A stretch of DNA of 64,000 bases. Source: Saccharina japonica. Lineage: Eukaryota; Sar; Phaeophyceae; Laminariales; Laminariaceae. Every line of letters begins with the position of its first letter. The first letter of the stretch is position 1. Shown here piece by piece: positions 36,418-45,110 of the stretch. The translations under genes and the position numbers were made by a program. Location: NCBI GenBank assembly GCA_008828725.1, contig MEHQ01002099.1:1-64000 (forward strand). Direction: 5' to 3'. The notes under the pieces were generated by a model, which had not been told where the DNA came from, did no database searches, and was given only the letters and a program-made list of their open reading frames with translations.

Positions 36418-39400
36418 TCTACTACTAACTACTACTACTACTACTACTACTAACTACTACTACTACTACTCTACTACTCTCTACTACTTACTTTTTTTTT
36501 CTTTTTTTCTTTTTTTGTCCATCCCATTTATTATCTTCGCCCGTCCTTTCTCTCTCCTTCCTACAGCAGTAGGCTCCTCTCCCTCCTCCCCCACAACAGT
36601 TCGTGAGAACACATCAGCCCTTTCTTTCCCTCGTTAACTCGCATCGAATTGTATGTGCTATTAATATTACAATATATTTGCGAAGAAACGCGGCCTTACG
36701 ATAACTTACTATATATACTTCCTCGTCGGAAGTTTCGTGGAAGTTTCGTGGAAGTGTTGTGTGCCCCCCACGCCAGCTTGAAATATCAATTAGCAAAATT
36801 TATACCGGTATTACATCAATTGGTCAAAAGCGTATTGACTGGCGGTTGCACCGCTCCAAATTCGAAAAAGTTGAAAAAAACGAAAAAAAAATGATAAAAC
36901 GAGTAAACAGATGAAAAAAAACGATAAACGGGAAAACGGATCAAATATCGACGAAAAAAACACCACTCCTGGATACCGTACATATACTTTCTTCGTATAC
37001 CTTTAGACTATGCATTTATACCATGTATTTATACCAGGTGTATAGGGAGTATATACCACCTTTCGTTATTGCTTTCGCTTGAGTTTCTTTTTCGGTAGAG
37101 CCTTCCACATTGTAGCTGGAGAACGTTCTGGGAATATTCCCCATAAAAAGGCGGGAAAACAAAACAGGCCTTTGTTTGCTCCGGGTGGCAGTGTGCCAAG
37201 CGGGGCCTGTTGAAATTTCCCCGCGTTTTCTTGTAGGGAGTATTAATATTCCCAGAAATTTCCCAGAAAGTCATGATCTCTACTGAGTGGAGGACTCTAC
37301 GTACTACTGCTTTTTGTCGGAGGCTTAGCGGAAGATAACTGGTACCAGTACCTGGTACTTTTTTTTCGCTTTTTACTCTTTACCACAAGAAATTCCTCGC
37401 TACCTACTACTACTTTAGTGCTACTGCATGATGTATGTATATATATACAGCTTGCCGCTTGCCAAGATTAGTTTCAACCAAATCCTCGATCTCACAGCTG
37501 TTTTTTGGCAATCGGCGATTTTACGAACTTGAGGAATTTTGGCCGTTTACGGTTCGCGCTTCGCGCTCACGGCCTCCGGCGGCTCCTGCGGAGGGCTAAT
37601 TATATTTCTGCACCTTGTGGGTGGGAGCAGGGTGCCAAATGGGATCATATCCGAGTGGGATCAGGTTTGGGTGGGATCAGGGGAGCAAACAAAGGCCTGT
37701 TTTGTTTTCCCGCCAGTTTGCCAAATGGGATCAGATCCGAGTGGGATCAGGTTTGGGTGGGATCAGGGGAGCAAACAAAGGCCTGTTTTGTTTTCCCGCC
37801 AGTTTTTGTTTCCCGCTTGTTTTTATGGGGAATATTCCCAGAACGTTCTATTTCTACACTGTGGAAGACTCTACTGGATTAGTTTCAACCAAATCCTCGA
37901 TCTCACAGCTGTTTTTTTTTTAAATATATAAATATATACCTGGTAAGACGTTAATACCAATAGTTTCGTATTTTATTTTCGTTTTTGTTTGGGGTGTTTT
38001 TTCTCTGGCGGGCGATCCCAGAGGCAGAGCAACAGAGTACGCACGGAGGCCCGTAAAAAAATAGGTACAAGAAAAGCCTAAAGCACCCGCTTTGGTGCGT
38101 GTATCTCAAGAAGTATTGCTTGGATCGAAAACGTTGATGGCATGCTTTCCATCGGTGCTACAGTTGTATTCTTCATAATAAATACATTGTGGGAAGCCTA
38201 TTTCCCCCCGTTTTTGGCCGTTTTTGGCCGTTTTTGGCCCCCGTAATGAAGATGATGGTAACATTGTTGCTAAAAATAGGTCAACATTTTAATATTTTAT
38301 TTGCCATCTGACAATGTATAGCGCTTGTTCCAATCATACCATCCACATATGATATAAAACGGAATCCATCATCCAATGACTTCAGACGTACGTATATGTT
38401 ACGAATCAGACCTGAATGCTTGATTACTAATAATAACGTAAACCCCCTTATGAATATCTCTAAATATCTCTATCGTACATATAAGTTTTTCTTTATACCG
38501 TAGGTCCTATTTACTAGTATTTACTATGGTCCCCCGGAATAATAAGTGGTTCGAAAAAAATATCCGGACGGAAATTTCGGGCCCGTTTTTTGGCTCCCCC
38601 TTGTTCTCTTGTTGGCCAGGAGCGAAATAACGTAGTCCGCAACTTCGAAATCGGGGTCCGCAGTTCGGAAAAAAATGGTGCAGAAGCGGCGCAGCCGCGT
38701 TTTTAACCCGTTTTAGCCCGTTTCGGTTGTGGGTACGAATATAGCATTAGGGTCAGGGTTAGAGCTATTATTATATTATTTGCCTTCCGACAATGTGCAG
38801 GGCGTTATTCATTCAGAATGAAAAAGCTGACACAACTCGTCGAATACCACCACTCTCAGTTCTAGCATTATACCTGGTAGGGGTTGGGTTGGGTCTATAT
38901 GTATGATTCCCGTACGGTACATTGATTCCACTATGTATTTAATGCGGCAGCAGTAGAAGAAGAACTGTTTGGTAGTCCGCGAAATCGTTAAAGGGCCTTT
39001 ATGTTAGGAGATTGGGTAAGACGCCGGCCTTTCAAGGCCATACTATAATATTATAATAGTACACCTTCTTCATGCATGCTATTCATTGGCGTCTGTTACG
39101 GTGGGCCATAGTAAATAGGACCTAATATTGTTGGTAAAAATAGGGAAATATATAGGTTCATGGGTGTACCGTAGGTCGCTATTTACTAGTATTTACTATG
39201 GTGTCCCGGAATAATAGTACACTGGTAAACGTCGGCATATTCCTGGCAGTATTTATTATTCAGTCATCAAAACTGACTGAACACACATCGATGCTTGACG
39301 GTGGTTCTATCTTACGAGTAGTTCGTGCGTTCGTGCCGGGCGCAAAATAACACTGCGGATAATTCTCGGGTCGTCTTAGATATAAATTCGGGTCAATTTC

Positions 39401-40773
39401 GGGTCAATATTAGCCAAAAATATCGGATTTTTTCAAGCGCAAAAAAACGCGATGTATCTCGACGAATCTCGACACGGCGATCACGATTTTCGTTGTTTCA
39501 ACTTTCAATTTTTGTTTTTGCGAAAGTCAAAGTTGTGACCCGAAACGTTGTTATTAATAGTCAAACTGCAAACTGTCCTGCACGGACACGATGACATGAT
39601 GGCATGATGATTAGCTTGCTTGGGAGACCAAGAAAGGCAAGTGCTACGAAAATACGCACTCAAGCCGAACCAGACTCCGTACTCCGTACTCCCACTACTA
39701 ATATTAATACTACGAGTTCTGAGCAGGAGAGGGCAAGTATTCCTCTTCTCTAAGTAACGCCTCATGGGAAACGGGGATAGCATGACACCTTGTCGTACGT
39801 GATCAATAAGGCATCCCCTATCGTTGGAGCCGATGTGTAATTATTAATAGTATCGTAAGGCGGCGAGGTCGATAAACTTTCCGGCTGTTAGTGTGATTAG
39901 TACCTACAGCAATGACGAACGCCAGCCAAGTTGACTATTACGGGAGAAGCCATAGTAAATACTAGTAAATAGAAGCTACGGTACACACACAAACCTACCT
40001 GGTATATATTATATTCGCCTACTTTTACTTTTAATAACAATATTCTGGTCTTATTTACTATGGCCCCCCGTTTTAGTCGGCTGGCGCTACCTGGCTTCAA
40101 TATACGTATATACAAAAGTATGATATAACAAGCACCAATGACCTTCGGCGCTGCCATTGCTGGCACCCGCACGGTCGATGGCTACGTATTAATATGAGTT
40201 TTTTTGTGCGCCATGAGTTGCAGTAGACCTCTCAGCTCTCTCTCCCTCTCTCTGAGCGAGTAGTCTCACAGGGAAACGCGCACACCGTATAGCAAGTAAA
40301 TGCCTCCCATAAACAGGGAAACCCAAAGAGTCGGATAGTTTGCAACTACAGCAGTAGCTACAATACCTAACTGGCGGGTTTTCGTAATCCAACTCACAGC
40401 GCTGGTAATTTTCAAGGCTCTTCCATAGACGCATGAAACTCCTACCGCACCACGCATCCCTGACCAAGACGCATGAAACCCCTGGCTCTCGCTTCGTCCA
40501 CCTGCTCAGGTTAACGGGCAAGAGGTCGTCGGGCGAGGCGGAGACACCACCCTCTTCTTTGTGCTCGGGAAACAGCCCAAGGGGCAATTCCCCCCAGGAT
40601 GGGATCTGCTCCTGACGGGCATGTGCGTGGGGGAGAGCAGGGTGATCAGTGTCCCCCCTCTGCTGGGGTACGGCGCGCAGGGTTTGCCTCGGAGAGGCGT
40701 GCCTGCAAACGCTACCCTGTTGTACGATGTAAAGCTTGTCGGTGTAAACGCGGTTAACATGTGCGTCCCTTGA
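20091..40773 (+). CDS. PDZ-FKBP fusion protein (peptidyl-prolyl isomerase), dispersed exons
   Basis: Exons 20091-20218, 24984-25057, 29965-30094, 36128-36274 and 40510-40773 join in phase. The first three form a PDZ-like domain: [13 protein letters not shown] (binding-loop strand), [14 protein letters not shown], then [12 protein letters not shown] and RPLTLVFRD. The last two form an FKBP domain: [16 protein letters not shown] (the FKBP12 Tyr26, Phe36 and Asp37 positions), [15 protein letters not shown] (Trp59), LGYGAQG (Tyr82) and [11 protein letters not shown]. FKBPs catalyse prolyl cis-trans isomerisation; PDZ modules bind peptide ends. The N-terminus is open: exon 1 starts with a split codon, so a leader exon is expected and the signal exons at 16392/18139 are candidates. 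Introns are 4-6 kb and packed with transposons. The FKBP identification is firm, the PDZ likely, and the join is inferred from phase and order. Confidence 0.82.
21073..21271. mobile_element. Pogo/Tc1-like MITE, copy 1
   Basis: About 196-199 bp between TA dinucleotides. Left end CAGTAGTGGTCCCTCTATAG; right end complementary apart from a few changes and an extra CTG. A second copy lies at about 44415-44655. Confidence 0.75.
21855..22165 (+). mobile_element. Dispersed repeat family X, fullest copy
   Basis: About 310 bp containing GTCCGCCTCAGAGGCGG, CTCACCCTCCATGCGACTCG and GCATTGTAGGGATGCGAGGG, ending in C-runs. Other copies or pieces lie at 6618, 22187, 24797, 24896, 42577 and 57013. Confidence 0.8.
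22316..22323. repeat. 8-bp target-site duplication of the hAT-like element (left)
   Basis: GTCCCGAC, identical to 24797-24804. Confidence 0.9.
22324..24796. mobile_element. hAT-like transposon, non-autonomous, 2,473 bp
   Basis: Terminal inverted repeats TAGAGGTGGGCACCT and its exact complement, 8-bp duplications outside, and subterminal clusters of ACCGGTTTAAACCGGT palindromes at both ends (22351-22515 and 24655-24770), all hallmarks of hAT elements. The interior holds a minisatellite and no recognisable transposase. Confidence 0.92.
23950..24350. repeat. Degenerate minisatellite inside the hAT-like element
   Basis: About ten units of 27-36 bp around TTGACTTGGTTTTAGTGTG; related units also at 22575-22690 near the other end. 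Confidence 0.8.
24797..24804. repeat. 8-bp target-site duplication of the hAT-like element (right)
   Basis: GTCCCGAC, identical to 22316-22323. Confidence 0.9.
24896..24960 (+). mobile_element. Dispersed repeat family X, fragment
   Basis: GAGGGTCTATGGTATGGTCA to the C-run end of X; only about 25 bp before the next PDZ exon. Confidence 0.65.
24984..25057 (+). CDS. PDZ-FKBP exon, middle of PDZ-like domain
   Basis: 24 codons plus two bases; acceptor TTGTCCAG, donor [22 protein letters not shown] matches the second PDZ strand pair and the GG-x-A turn. Phases agree on both sides. Confidence 0.75.
25545..26180. mobile_element. GATC-rich element family, copy split by a SINE
   Basis: 25545-25660 and 26005-26180 carry the two halves of the family (GATCATACAGATC runs, GGATCTGT, then GATCCAACACAGGAAACATG). 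Undisrupted copies read GGATCTGT..ACAGATCCAACCCAGG continuously. Confidence 0.75.
25665..25998 (-). mobile_element. tRNA-derived SINE, nearly full copy
   Basis: Read on the minus strand: a tRNA-like head (about 25998-25912) with a B-box-like GAGTTCGAATCCCA, then the shared body (TTGCCGTAACTCAGATCC in plus-strand sense) ending in a short A-tract. Shares its body with 44775-45110. Confidence 0.8.
26181..28198. other. PDZ-FKBP intron segment, mostly unrecognised
   Basis: Low-coding T-rich DNA. Contains an 18-bp minisatellite (26769-26886) and a stretch at 26249-26420 resembling pieces near 44105 and 52680. No exon-like segment found. Confidence 0.5.
26769..26886. repeat. 18-bp minisatellite (CTTGTGAAGGCGTTGTAAG)
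   Basis: Six to seven near-perfect units. Confidence 0.95.
28599..28830 (-). mobile_element. tRNA-derived SINE, 5'-truncated copy
   Basis: Body of the SINE family (CGTAACTCAGATCCGGGGTC, TTTTTATCGCGAGAAGA) with a T-run at the left, that is, the A-tail; the tRNA head is absent. Confidence 0.8.
29147..29470. repeat. 12-bp minisatellite (TTATTGATGATC)
   Basis: More than twenty units with a higher-order repeat of about 70 bp marked by AAGTATCTTATTGTTTTTAAT. The ORF it yields is repeat-driven. Confidence 0.95.
29965..30094 (+). CDS. PDZ-FKBP exon, end of PDZ-like domain
   Basis: One base completing Arg, then 43 codons; acceptor GGCTGCAG, donor [29 protein letters not shown] and [10 protein letters not shown] fit the PDZ core strand, the long helix and the final strand. 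Confidence 0.82.
30755..30895. repeat. 9-bp minisatellite (CGCATACAG)
   Basis: About fifteen imperfect units with variants such as ACACATACAG. Confidence 0.9.
31421..31553. mobile_element. MITE family M1, copy 4
   Basis: Both ends present. Two micro-insertions relative to other copies: CCTGGTA at about 31442 and a CTGTA-like piece at about 31520. Confidence 0.9.
31758..31992. repeat. About 28-bp minisatellite (TATTATTAAGATAACACATC)
   Basis: Eight units, A/T-rich with CCCC inserts; drives spurious open frames. Confidence 0.92.
32255..32410. repeat. About 23-bp minisatellite (TTCGGTATAT..ATGGTACCTT)
   Basis: Five diverged units, each with a GGTACC site. Confidence 0.8.
32478..32620. repeat. 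Hexanucleotide tract (CAACAC/CAACAT)
   Basis: Run of AACACC, AACAGC, AACATC and relatives over about 140 bp. Confidence 0.9.
32795..33525. repeat. Tandem array of about 112-bp units
   Basis: Six units starting near 32799, 32973, 33086, 33197, 33310 and 33426, each with TTGGTTGAGAAATGCC, TTTTAGGGGTGGTG and an inverted GAGCTCCTTACCCGAGGAGCTC-like arm pair (shown here as GAGCTCC..GGAGCTC). A lone related unit lies near 28205-28275. One unit has CTATTAAT inserted at 33328. Confidence 0.92.
33641..33778. mobile_element. MITE family M1, copy 5
   Basis: Foldback with ACTAGTAAATAGGACC arms; ends slightly diverged. Confidence 0.88.
34493..34617. mobile_element. MITE family M1, copy 6
   Basis: Both ends recognisable. 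A TTAATAG micro-insertion at about 34571 relative to the family. Confidence 0.88.
34780..35060 (+). repeat. GGTTGG/GGTGTT minisatellite (G-rich)
   Basis: About 280 bp of GGGGTTGG and GGTGTTG units, fading into TTGAAGTTGAAC units. Each strand gives a repeat-driven open frame (VGVG, LGLG). The G-runs could form G-quadruplexes. Confidence 0.92.
35360..35835. mobile_element. GATC-rich element family with internal tandem copies
   Basis: GATCATACAGATCATACAG runs, GATCCAACCCAGGAAA, then two tandem repeats of about 90 bp ending GTGGAAATCGATGATCTACA. Confidence 0.8.
36128..36274 (+). CDS. PDZ-FKBP exon, first half of FKBP domain
   Basis: 49 codons, phase 0 at both ends (acceptor GGCGCAG, donor GTACAC). 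[21 protein letters not shown] is the canonical FKBP N-terminal block. The Cys pair CEFC just before it is not part of FKBP12. Confidence 0.93.
36295..36490. repeat. (ACT)n microsatellite
   Basis: About 190 bp of ACT/CTA triplets with few interruptions, 20 bp after the FKBP exon donor. Confidence 0.97.
36488..36650 (-). mobile_element. tRNA-derived SINE, internally deleted copy
   Basis: SINE body lacking about 35 bp; the junction is filled by CTACAGCAGTAG. T-rich A-tail equivalent at the left. Confidence 0.75.
37096..37875. repeat. Inverted repeat pair with internal tandem units
   Basis: Arms at 37096-37180 and 37768-37873 share GGGAATATTCCC, CCATAAAAA and CGGGAAAACAAAACAGGCC in opposite orientations. 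Between them are two direct repeats of about 88 bp (37630-37716 and 37717-37806). Confidence 0.8.
37467..37920. repeat. Family Y direct repeat pair flanking the inverted repeat
   Basis: GATTAGTTTCAACCAAATCC continuing into TCGATCTCACAGCTGTTTTT at 37467-37510 and 37877-37920. Related inverted pieces at 5745-5840 and 51050-51137. Confidence 0.8.
38480..38545. mobile_element. MITE family M1, half copy
   Basis: Right arm only (TACCGTAGGTCCTATTTACT to CCCCCGGAATAA). Confidence 0.75.
39097..39221. mobile_element. MITE family M1, copy 8
   Basis: About 125 bp with both arms. Confidence 0.88.
39938..40075. mobile_element. MITE family M1, copy 9
   Basis: Both arms present; an insertion with CCTGGTATA at about 39999. 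Confidence 0.87.
40510..40773 (+). CDS. PDZ-FKBP terminal exon, second half of FKBP domain
   Basis: 87 codons plus TGA; acceptor [43 protein letters not shown] and [15 protein letters not shown] are the C-terminal FKBP blocks. The loop before Trp is a little longer than in FKBP12. Confidence 0.93.
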   Translation, partial: VNGQEVVGRGGDTTLFFVLGKQPKGQFPPGWDLLLTGMCVGESRVISVPPLLGYGAQGLPRRGVPANATLLYDVKLVGVNAVNMCVP

Positions 40774-40839
40774 AAGGGTTATTTTGTTCTGTTCTGGTCT
40801 GTTCGGTGGGGAGCAATGGTGTGGGGTGTGCAGTGTGCA

Positions 40840-41140
40840 TATCTTGGACTGATAGATAATTTACGGATAGATCATTATCTTTCTACAGTAGATTATCTAC
40901 AGTAAGTAGTTCCTCGCCTGCCGCTGTGAGTGAGAGCGTTGTGCAGGATCTATCTATCTGCAGAGTACAGATCAGCCCAGGAAACACGTGCTAGATTGTG
41001 CAGAATTTACGTGTCCCGCCCGGCAACAGATGGAGCTAAGTGATACAGACAATATCGGGAATAGACCTGCCTTGAAAGGTCTACTGCGTAGAGATCATGA
41101 TGTGGGAATCGATGATCTATCTGATCTATTTGATCTTCTC
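40840..41140. mobile_element. GATC-rich element family, copy
   Basis: Contains CTCGCCTGCCGCTGTGAG, GGATCTATC, CAGCCCAGGAAACACGTG and GGAATCGATGATCTATC in the family order. Confidence 0.75.
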
Positions 41141-42576
41141 GAGGTGTAGGAATATGGCAAGGCGAGGCGAAGCAGAACAGAGGGGAAAAAAACGCAAAGA
41201 AAAAAGACCCCGAAGCAAATCAACCCAAAGAAAAGCAATAAGCAACTTGAACTTGAAGAGGTCACGGCGGCCATGACGGTCTGAAGAGTTGGAAGCAGAG
41301 CTAGTGGGGATTATTACCATTATTTTGGTATTTCTCATAAGCCGTGGAAATAATTTTCGTGGAACATTCCTTGAGGTTTCGAAGTTCGGCTTATAGCTTT
41401 GAAAAAGTAAATATCCGAGCCGTGAACATAACCACTATTAATACTGTTTATTAACTGCAATATAATTGGTGGCATATATAATTTTCTTCGGGGAAGCTGA
41501 CCAAAAAAATCAACACGCCTCAAAATACAAAGTGGAAACCTATCATATCATAACGAATGTGTAAACGAGAGGACCCCACACACAAATGCGAAACAAGAGG
41601 AACCCAAAAGCATCGTTACAGAAGGCGGCCTACCATTTAATAAGGTTAGAGTGTCGAGCTACCGGATCATATTGTTTTTCTCCCGCCCACGACCCTATAC
41701 CCCCGCCTAGAAAAATCGGGGCTTAAACAGTCAAAATCTGATCCCGCTTTTGTTCTTGATCCCGAACTCGAAATGTTGCCTTTTTTTTCTTCTGGATTTG
41801 TCGTTTGCCGAGGAATTTTCCTGGAACATTTCTGGGGGTTCGGGGTTCGGTTAGAACTACTACCTAGCATCAGTTAATTTAGGTTTAGGCTGTCGAGCCA
41901 CCGGGTCAACTAATAAGTTATTATCCGTTTTCCCACTATTCCCCGCCCATTATTCTGATCTCCGCCTATTTCACAGAATATTGGGGCTTAAAATATCGTA
42001 TAGTACTCACTCATGTCTTGACCCTTGCGTAACCCCTCCTACTTTTCAGCTGCGCCCATGCTTTTTGGGGACGAAATACGTACCTACAGAGTAATACCGG
42101 TACATGGAATTGACGGGGGGGGGGAAGGGCCATTTACAGGGCTCTTTGCAGGCGAGGAGATGTTCAAAACATCACGAGTCGGGTTGGGCCGGGTCGGGTC
42201 AAATATCGCGGGCCGGGCCACGTCGCCCTGCCCCGACCCGACTCGCGTGATTTGACCCGACCCCTGAAGAGCCCTGCCTGACATTTTGCAGTAAGTACGA
42301 TAAAGTTTAAAAACCAATTCTAGTAAGACCCCACCCATTTTGGGGTAAAACATAAAAATCCCAACGCCGGTTACGTATGATATGTATTTACTTATGATCT
42401 CGTTTTCGTTCAAAGCAGCGGTAGATGTCGCCCGTTAAAAACTAGCAGTGTCGGGTTGGTATGATATCATATTGAATCACTATGTTGTGTGCCAGGGGCG
42501 CGCGGTAAAAAGACAGAAGGAAACCACACGCCTAAAAATATTTGACAAAAATGAAAGTACACACCAGTTGGGGGGG
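41141..42576. other. Intergenic stretch between the convergent genes
   Basis: No recognised gene. A 'GTTCGGGGTT..AGAATT' type repeat (41340-41420, 41800-41860) occurs in two orientations; otherwise A/T-rich unique DNA. Confidence 0.45.
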
Positions 42577-42775
42577 GGGTGTACTTCATTTTCATGCATG
42601 GCCGTAGTCGTATCCTCGCATCCCTACAATGCCGGGACGGGGCATGTCGGGTTTTCACCGACCAGGCAGATGGGGGGGGGTACTCATTTTGTTGCTGCCT
42701 TAGTCATTTGACCATTGACCCACGCGTCGATGCGTCCCTTTCGAACGGAGCATGGGGGGGGGGGGGGGTTGTAGA
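42577..42775 (-). mobile_element. Dispersed repeat family X, copy
   Basis: CATGCATGGCCGTAGTCGTA, CTCGCATCCCTACAATGCCG and TAGTCATTTGACCATTGACC, with G-runs that match the C-runs of the 21855 copy. Confidence 0.8.
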
Positions 42776-43023
42776 CACATTTACGAAAAACGATTATTTT
42801 CAGATTTTTTGTTTCACTCCTTTCTTGGTCTTACGAGTATCCCTCCCTTCCTGGGCCTCGAAAATGGATAGTTTGGCGTCAGGTTTTTGTTTCACGTGCA
42901 ACCAACCCTTTGTGGGGCGCAATCACGACTACTACTGTAGATAGAGCAGAGCCAACGATAAATATGCGTAGCTTGCTCTGCTGTTGTTTCCTCTATCAGT
43001 CTGACCATAAAGTTTAATGTAAA

Positions 43024-43377
43024 ATGTACGTTCGGACCTATACGACCCTGGCCGGTAGAGATCGTACTGGATACAGGTGCAGGGGGAGGTACAGTAGTGA
43101 CATCTCACTTGCGTTGTGGCGCGGCCTCAAGAAGCTCTTACGGCGTAGTTTAGATAGGAGTAGTGCCGGCGCGCTCGAAGCAGCAAACCCGTCGAATAGC
43201 GGAACCCCTCCGATGCGTATTTTAGGGTCGGTAGCGGTGCCCGCCGTGTTGTTGGAAGACGATTCTCTCTGTTTCAACCTAAACGTCCCTTGTTTTACGA
43301 TCGGACTCTTGCAGGTAGGTAGTAGGTGCGTTACGAGGCGGAGACTTTTGGAGTTTGGTTTAAAGAAGACCCTCTAG
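43024..43377 (+). other. Orphan open frame, unknown
   Basis: 117 codons open on plus (a shorter frame on minus). No family recognised and no partner exon; an acceptor/donor-like TTGCAGGTAGGT sits near 43310. Listed only because it is the longest non-repeat frame between the convergent genes. Confidence 0.15.
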
Positions 43378-44009
43378 CTAGGTAAACCTACCTACAGTAA
43401 GGAATTGCTGGAGCGGGTAAGTAAAGGGAGGGGGGGGTTGCACAGACACGCCCACCCCTGAACCCCGCTCGAGACACGCCTCCACCAAAAACGCGACTGA
43501 TTCGCCTAACTCCCAGGCTACACTCGCCCACAATCAGTCTACACGCACTCGGATGGTTGTATTGTCATGGCGGAAATGACAAAATATCAAGGAGGAGGAG
43601 GAGGTACGTAGTAGGTATACGTAGTAGGTGGTTATTGTGCGATGATGGCGATCATGGCCCCTTCCCTTCTCCTCTCTGCTGTAGCAGTGCTGCCAACCGG
43701 GTTCCTGTCGTAGTATGTACTTCGAGTATGATACTATACACTGTATATACATGTAACAACTGTACAATCGAGCGGTTGAAAGGAGAGAAAGAAGCGCTTG
43801 CTTGTTGTGATGTTGCGTTGATCGGCGCACCAATCCGTCCATCCATGTCTACATACGATACATACAATTACGTCTACATCGTGGATGGACGCCCGGAGCG
43901 TGGATGGACGCCCGGGGGTATAGTAGTGGGGTGGACGCGTGCACGATAATGATAGCGGTATAGGGTATACCTTTTTTTGGCTGAAACATTTTTTGAACGA
44001 CGGCGCTTT

Positions 44010-44089
44010 TTAACCCATTCAGAACTGAAGAAAATATCCCACACTAATTCCAAGTAGTTTGTCCCCAAATATGTGGGACCAGTTCTTAA
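44010..44089. mobile_element. TTAA-bounded small element (TTAA family), copy
   Basis: TTAACCCATTCAGAACTG at one end, TTTGTCCCCAAATATGTGGG in the body, CCAGTTCTTAA at the other. Confidence 0.75.
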
Positions 44090-44304
44090 GGGCTTTAGCA
44101 AACGGCTTAACCCAAAATCGACGGAATTTCATTGTTTGTGTGTGTTTGTGTGTGTTATCGGCAATAGTTTTCGTAGTATACTAGAGCCATGGGATTGATT
44201 GTTCACTGGGTATCTGGGTATACGTACGTACGTAGCACTTTTATTTCACCTTTAAAGCTTCACCGTGGCATGCATCGGTGACAAAATTGTTTAAAGTACA
44301 CTAT

Positions 44305-44343
<39 letters not shown>

Positions 44344-44378
44344 CAGTACTATTAATAGTAGTAGTAGCAGTAGTAGTG

Positions 44379-44415
<37 letters not shown>
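44305..44415. repeat. (AGT)n microsatellite
   Basis: About 110 bp of AGT triplets with TATTAAT and GGT interruptions. Confidence 0.97.
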
Positions 44416-44416
<1 letters not shown>

Positions 44417-44655
44417 TGAGTAGTGACGGCTGCCCGCTATATTACCTACCTATAATATAGTGCCTGTGAACCGTTGTGAAATCGCTTGGCACAGATAGAT
44501 AGATGGGATTAACCAGCAGTGTGGCAGTGAGCGAAGGGATACTATTCAGTGCCGCTGGTTGCAGCTGTACGTAGTGTCGGTAATAATGTTGGCTGGCGCA
44601 TAATAATATACTTCAAGTATATTATCGGCACCATAGGGGGACCACCACTAACTAA
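44415..44655. mobile_element. Pogo/Tc1-like MITE, copy 2
   Basis: Same order as 21073-21271 (GGCTGCCCGCTA, CGCTTGGCACAGAT, GGGATTAACCAG, TTGGCTGGCGCATA, CCATAGGGGG). The left end is merged with the AGT microsatellite. Confidence 0.7.
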
Positions 44656-44774
44656 CAAATAATAGTGTAGTCTACAAGAAGTTATCACTCAAAATCATCG
44701 CATCACACGCCAAGGTCTCATACGTACACATATCATGTATACTCGCATGTACAATGAAATAATCATGTATAAGT

Positions 44775-45110
44775 GCCGGTCGCCCCGGTGGTCCAACTGG
44801 TAGCCACGAAGCTTGTAGGGCCGGATGTCGAGGGTTCGATTCTCCCTATGGAGGTTTTTACTCTCAAATGACACCGACTGTCGAGAGCGCGTATTATAGC
44901 GTGGGTAAGCAAAATTCGACGAAAGTTGACGAGGGAAGAAAGTGCTGAAATCTTCTCGCGATAAAAACCAAGGCAAGAACCGCAGTGGGGGAGGAGGGAG
45001 AGGAGCCTACTTTGTGACCCCGGATCTGAGTTACGACTATTAATAGGGAGGGAGAAAGACGGAAGTGCAAAGAAAATGAATGGGATGGACAAGAAAAACA
45101 AGAAAGAAAG
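44775..45110 (+). mobile_element. tRNA-derived SINE, full-length copy
   Basis: Head 44775-44854 has an A-box TGGTCCAACTGG and a B-box GGGTTCGATTC. The body follows (CGCGATAAAAACCAAGGC, GACCCCGGATCTGAGTTACG) and ends near AATGGGATGGACAAGAAAAA. The head does not fold as a functional tRNA (acceptor strands do not pair). Confidence 0.85.

Noticed and set aside
44775-44854. Possible tRNA gene
   Set aside because: A- and B-box-like motifs are present but acceptor and T-stem strands do not pair, and the segment is fused to a repeated body; it is a SINE head.
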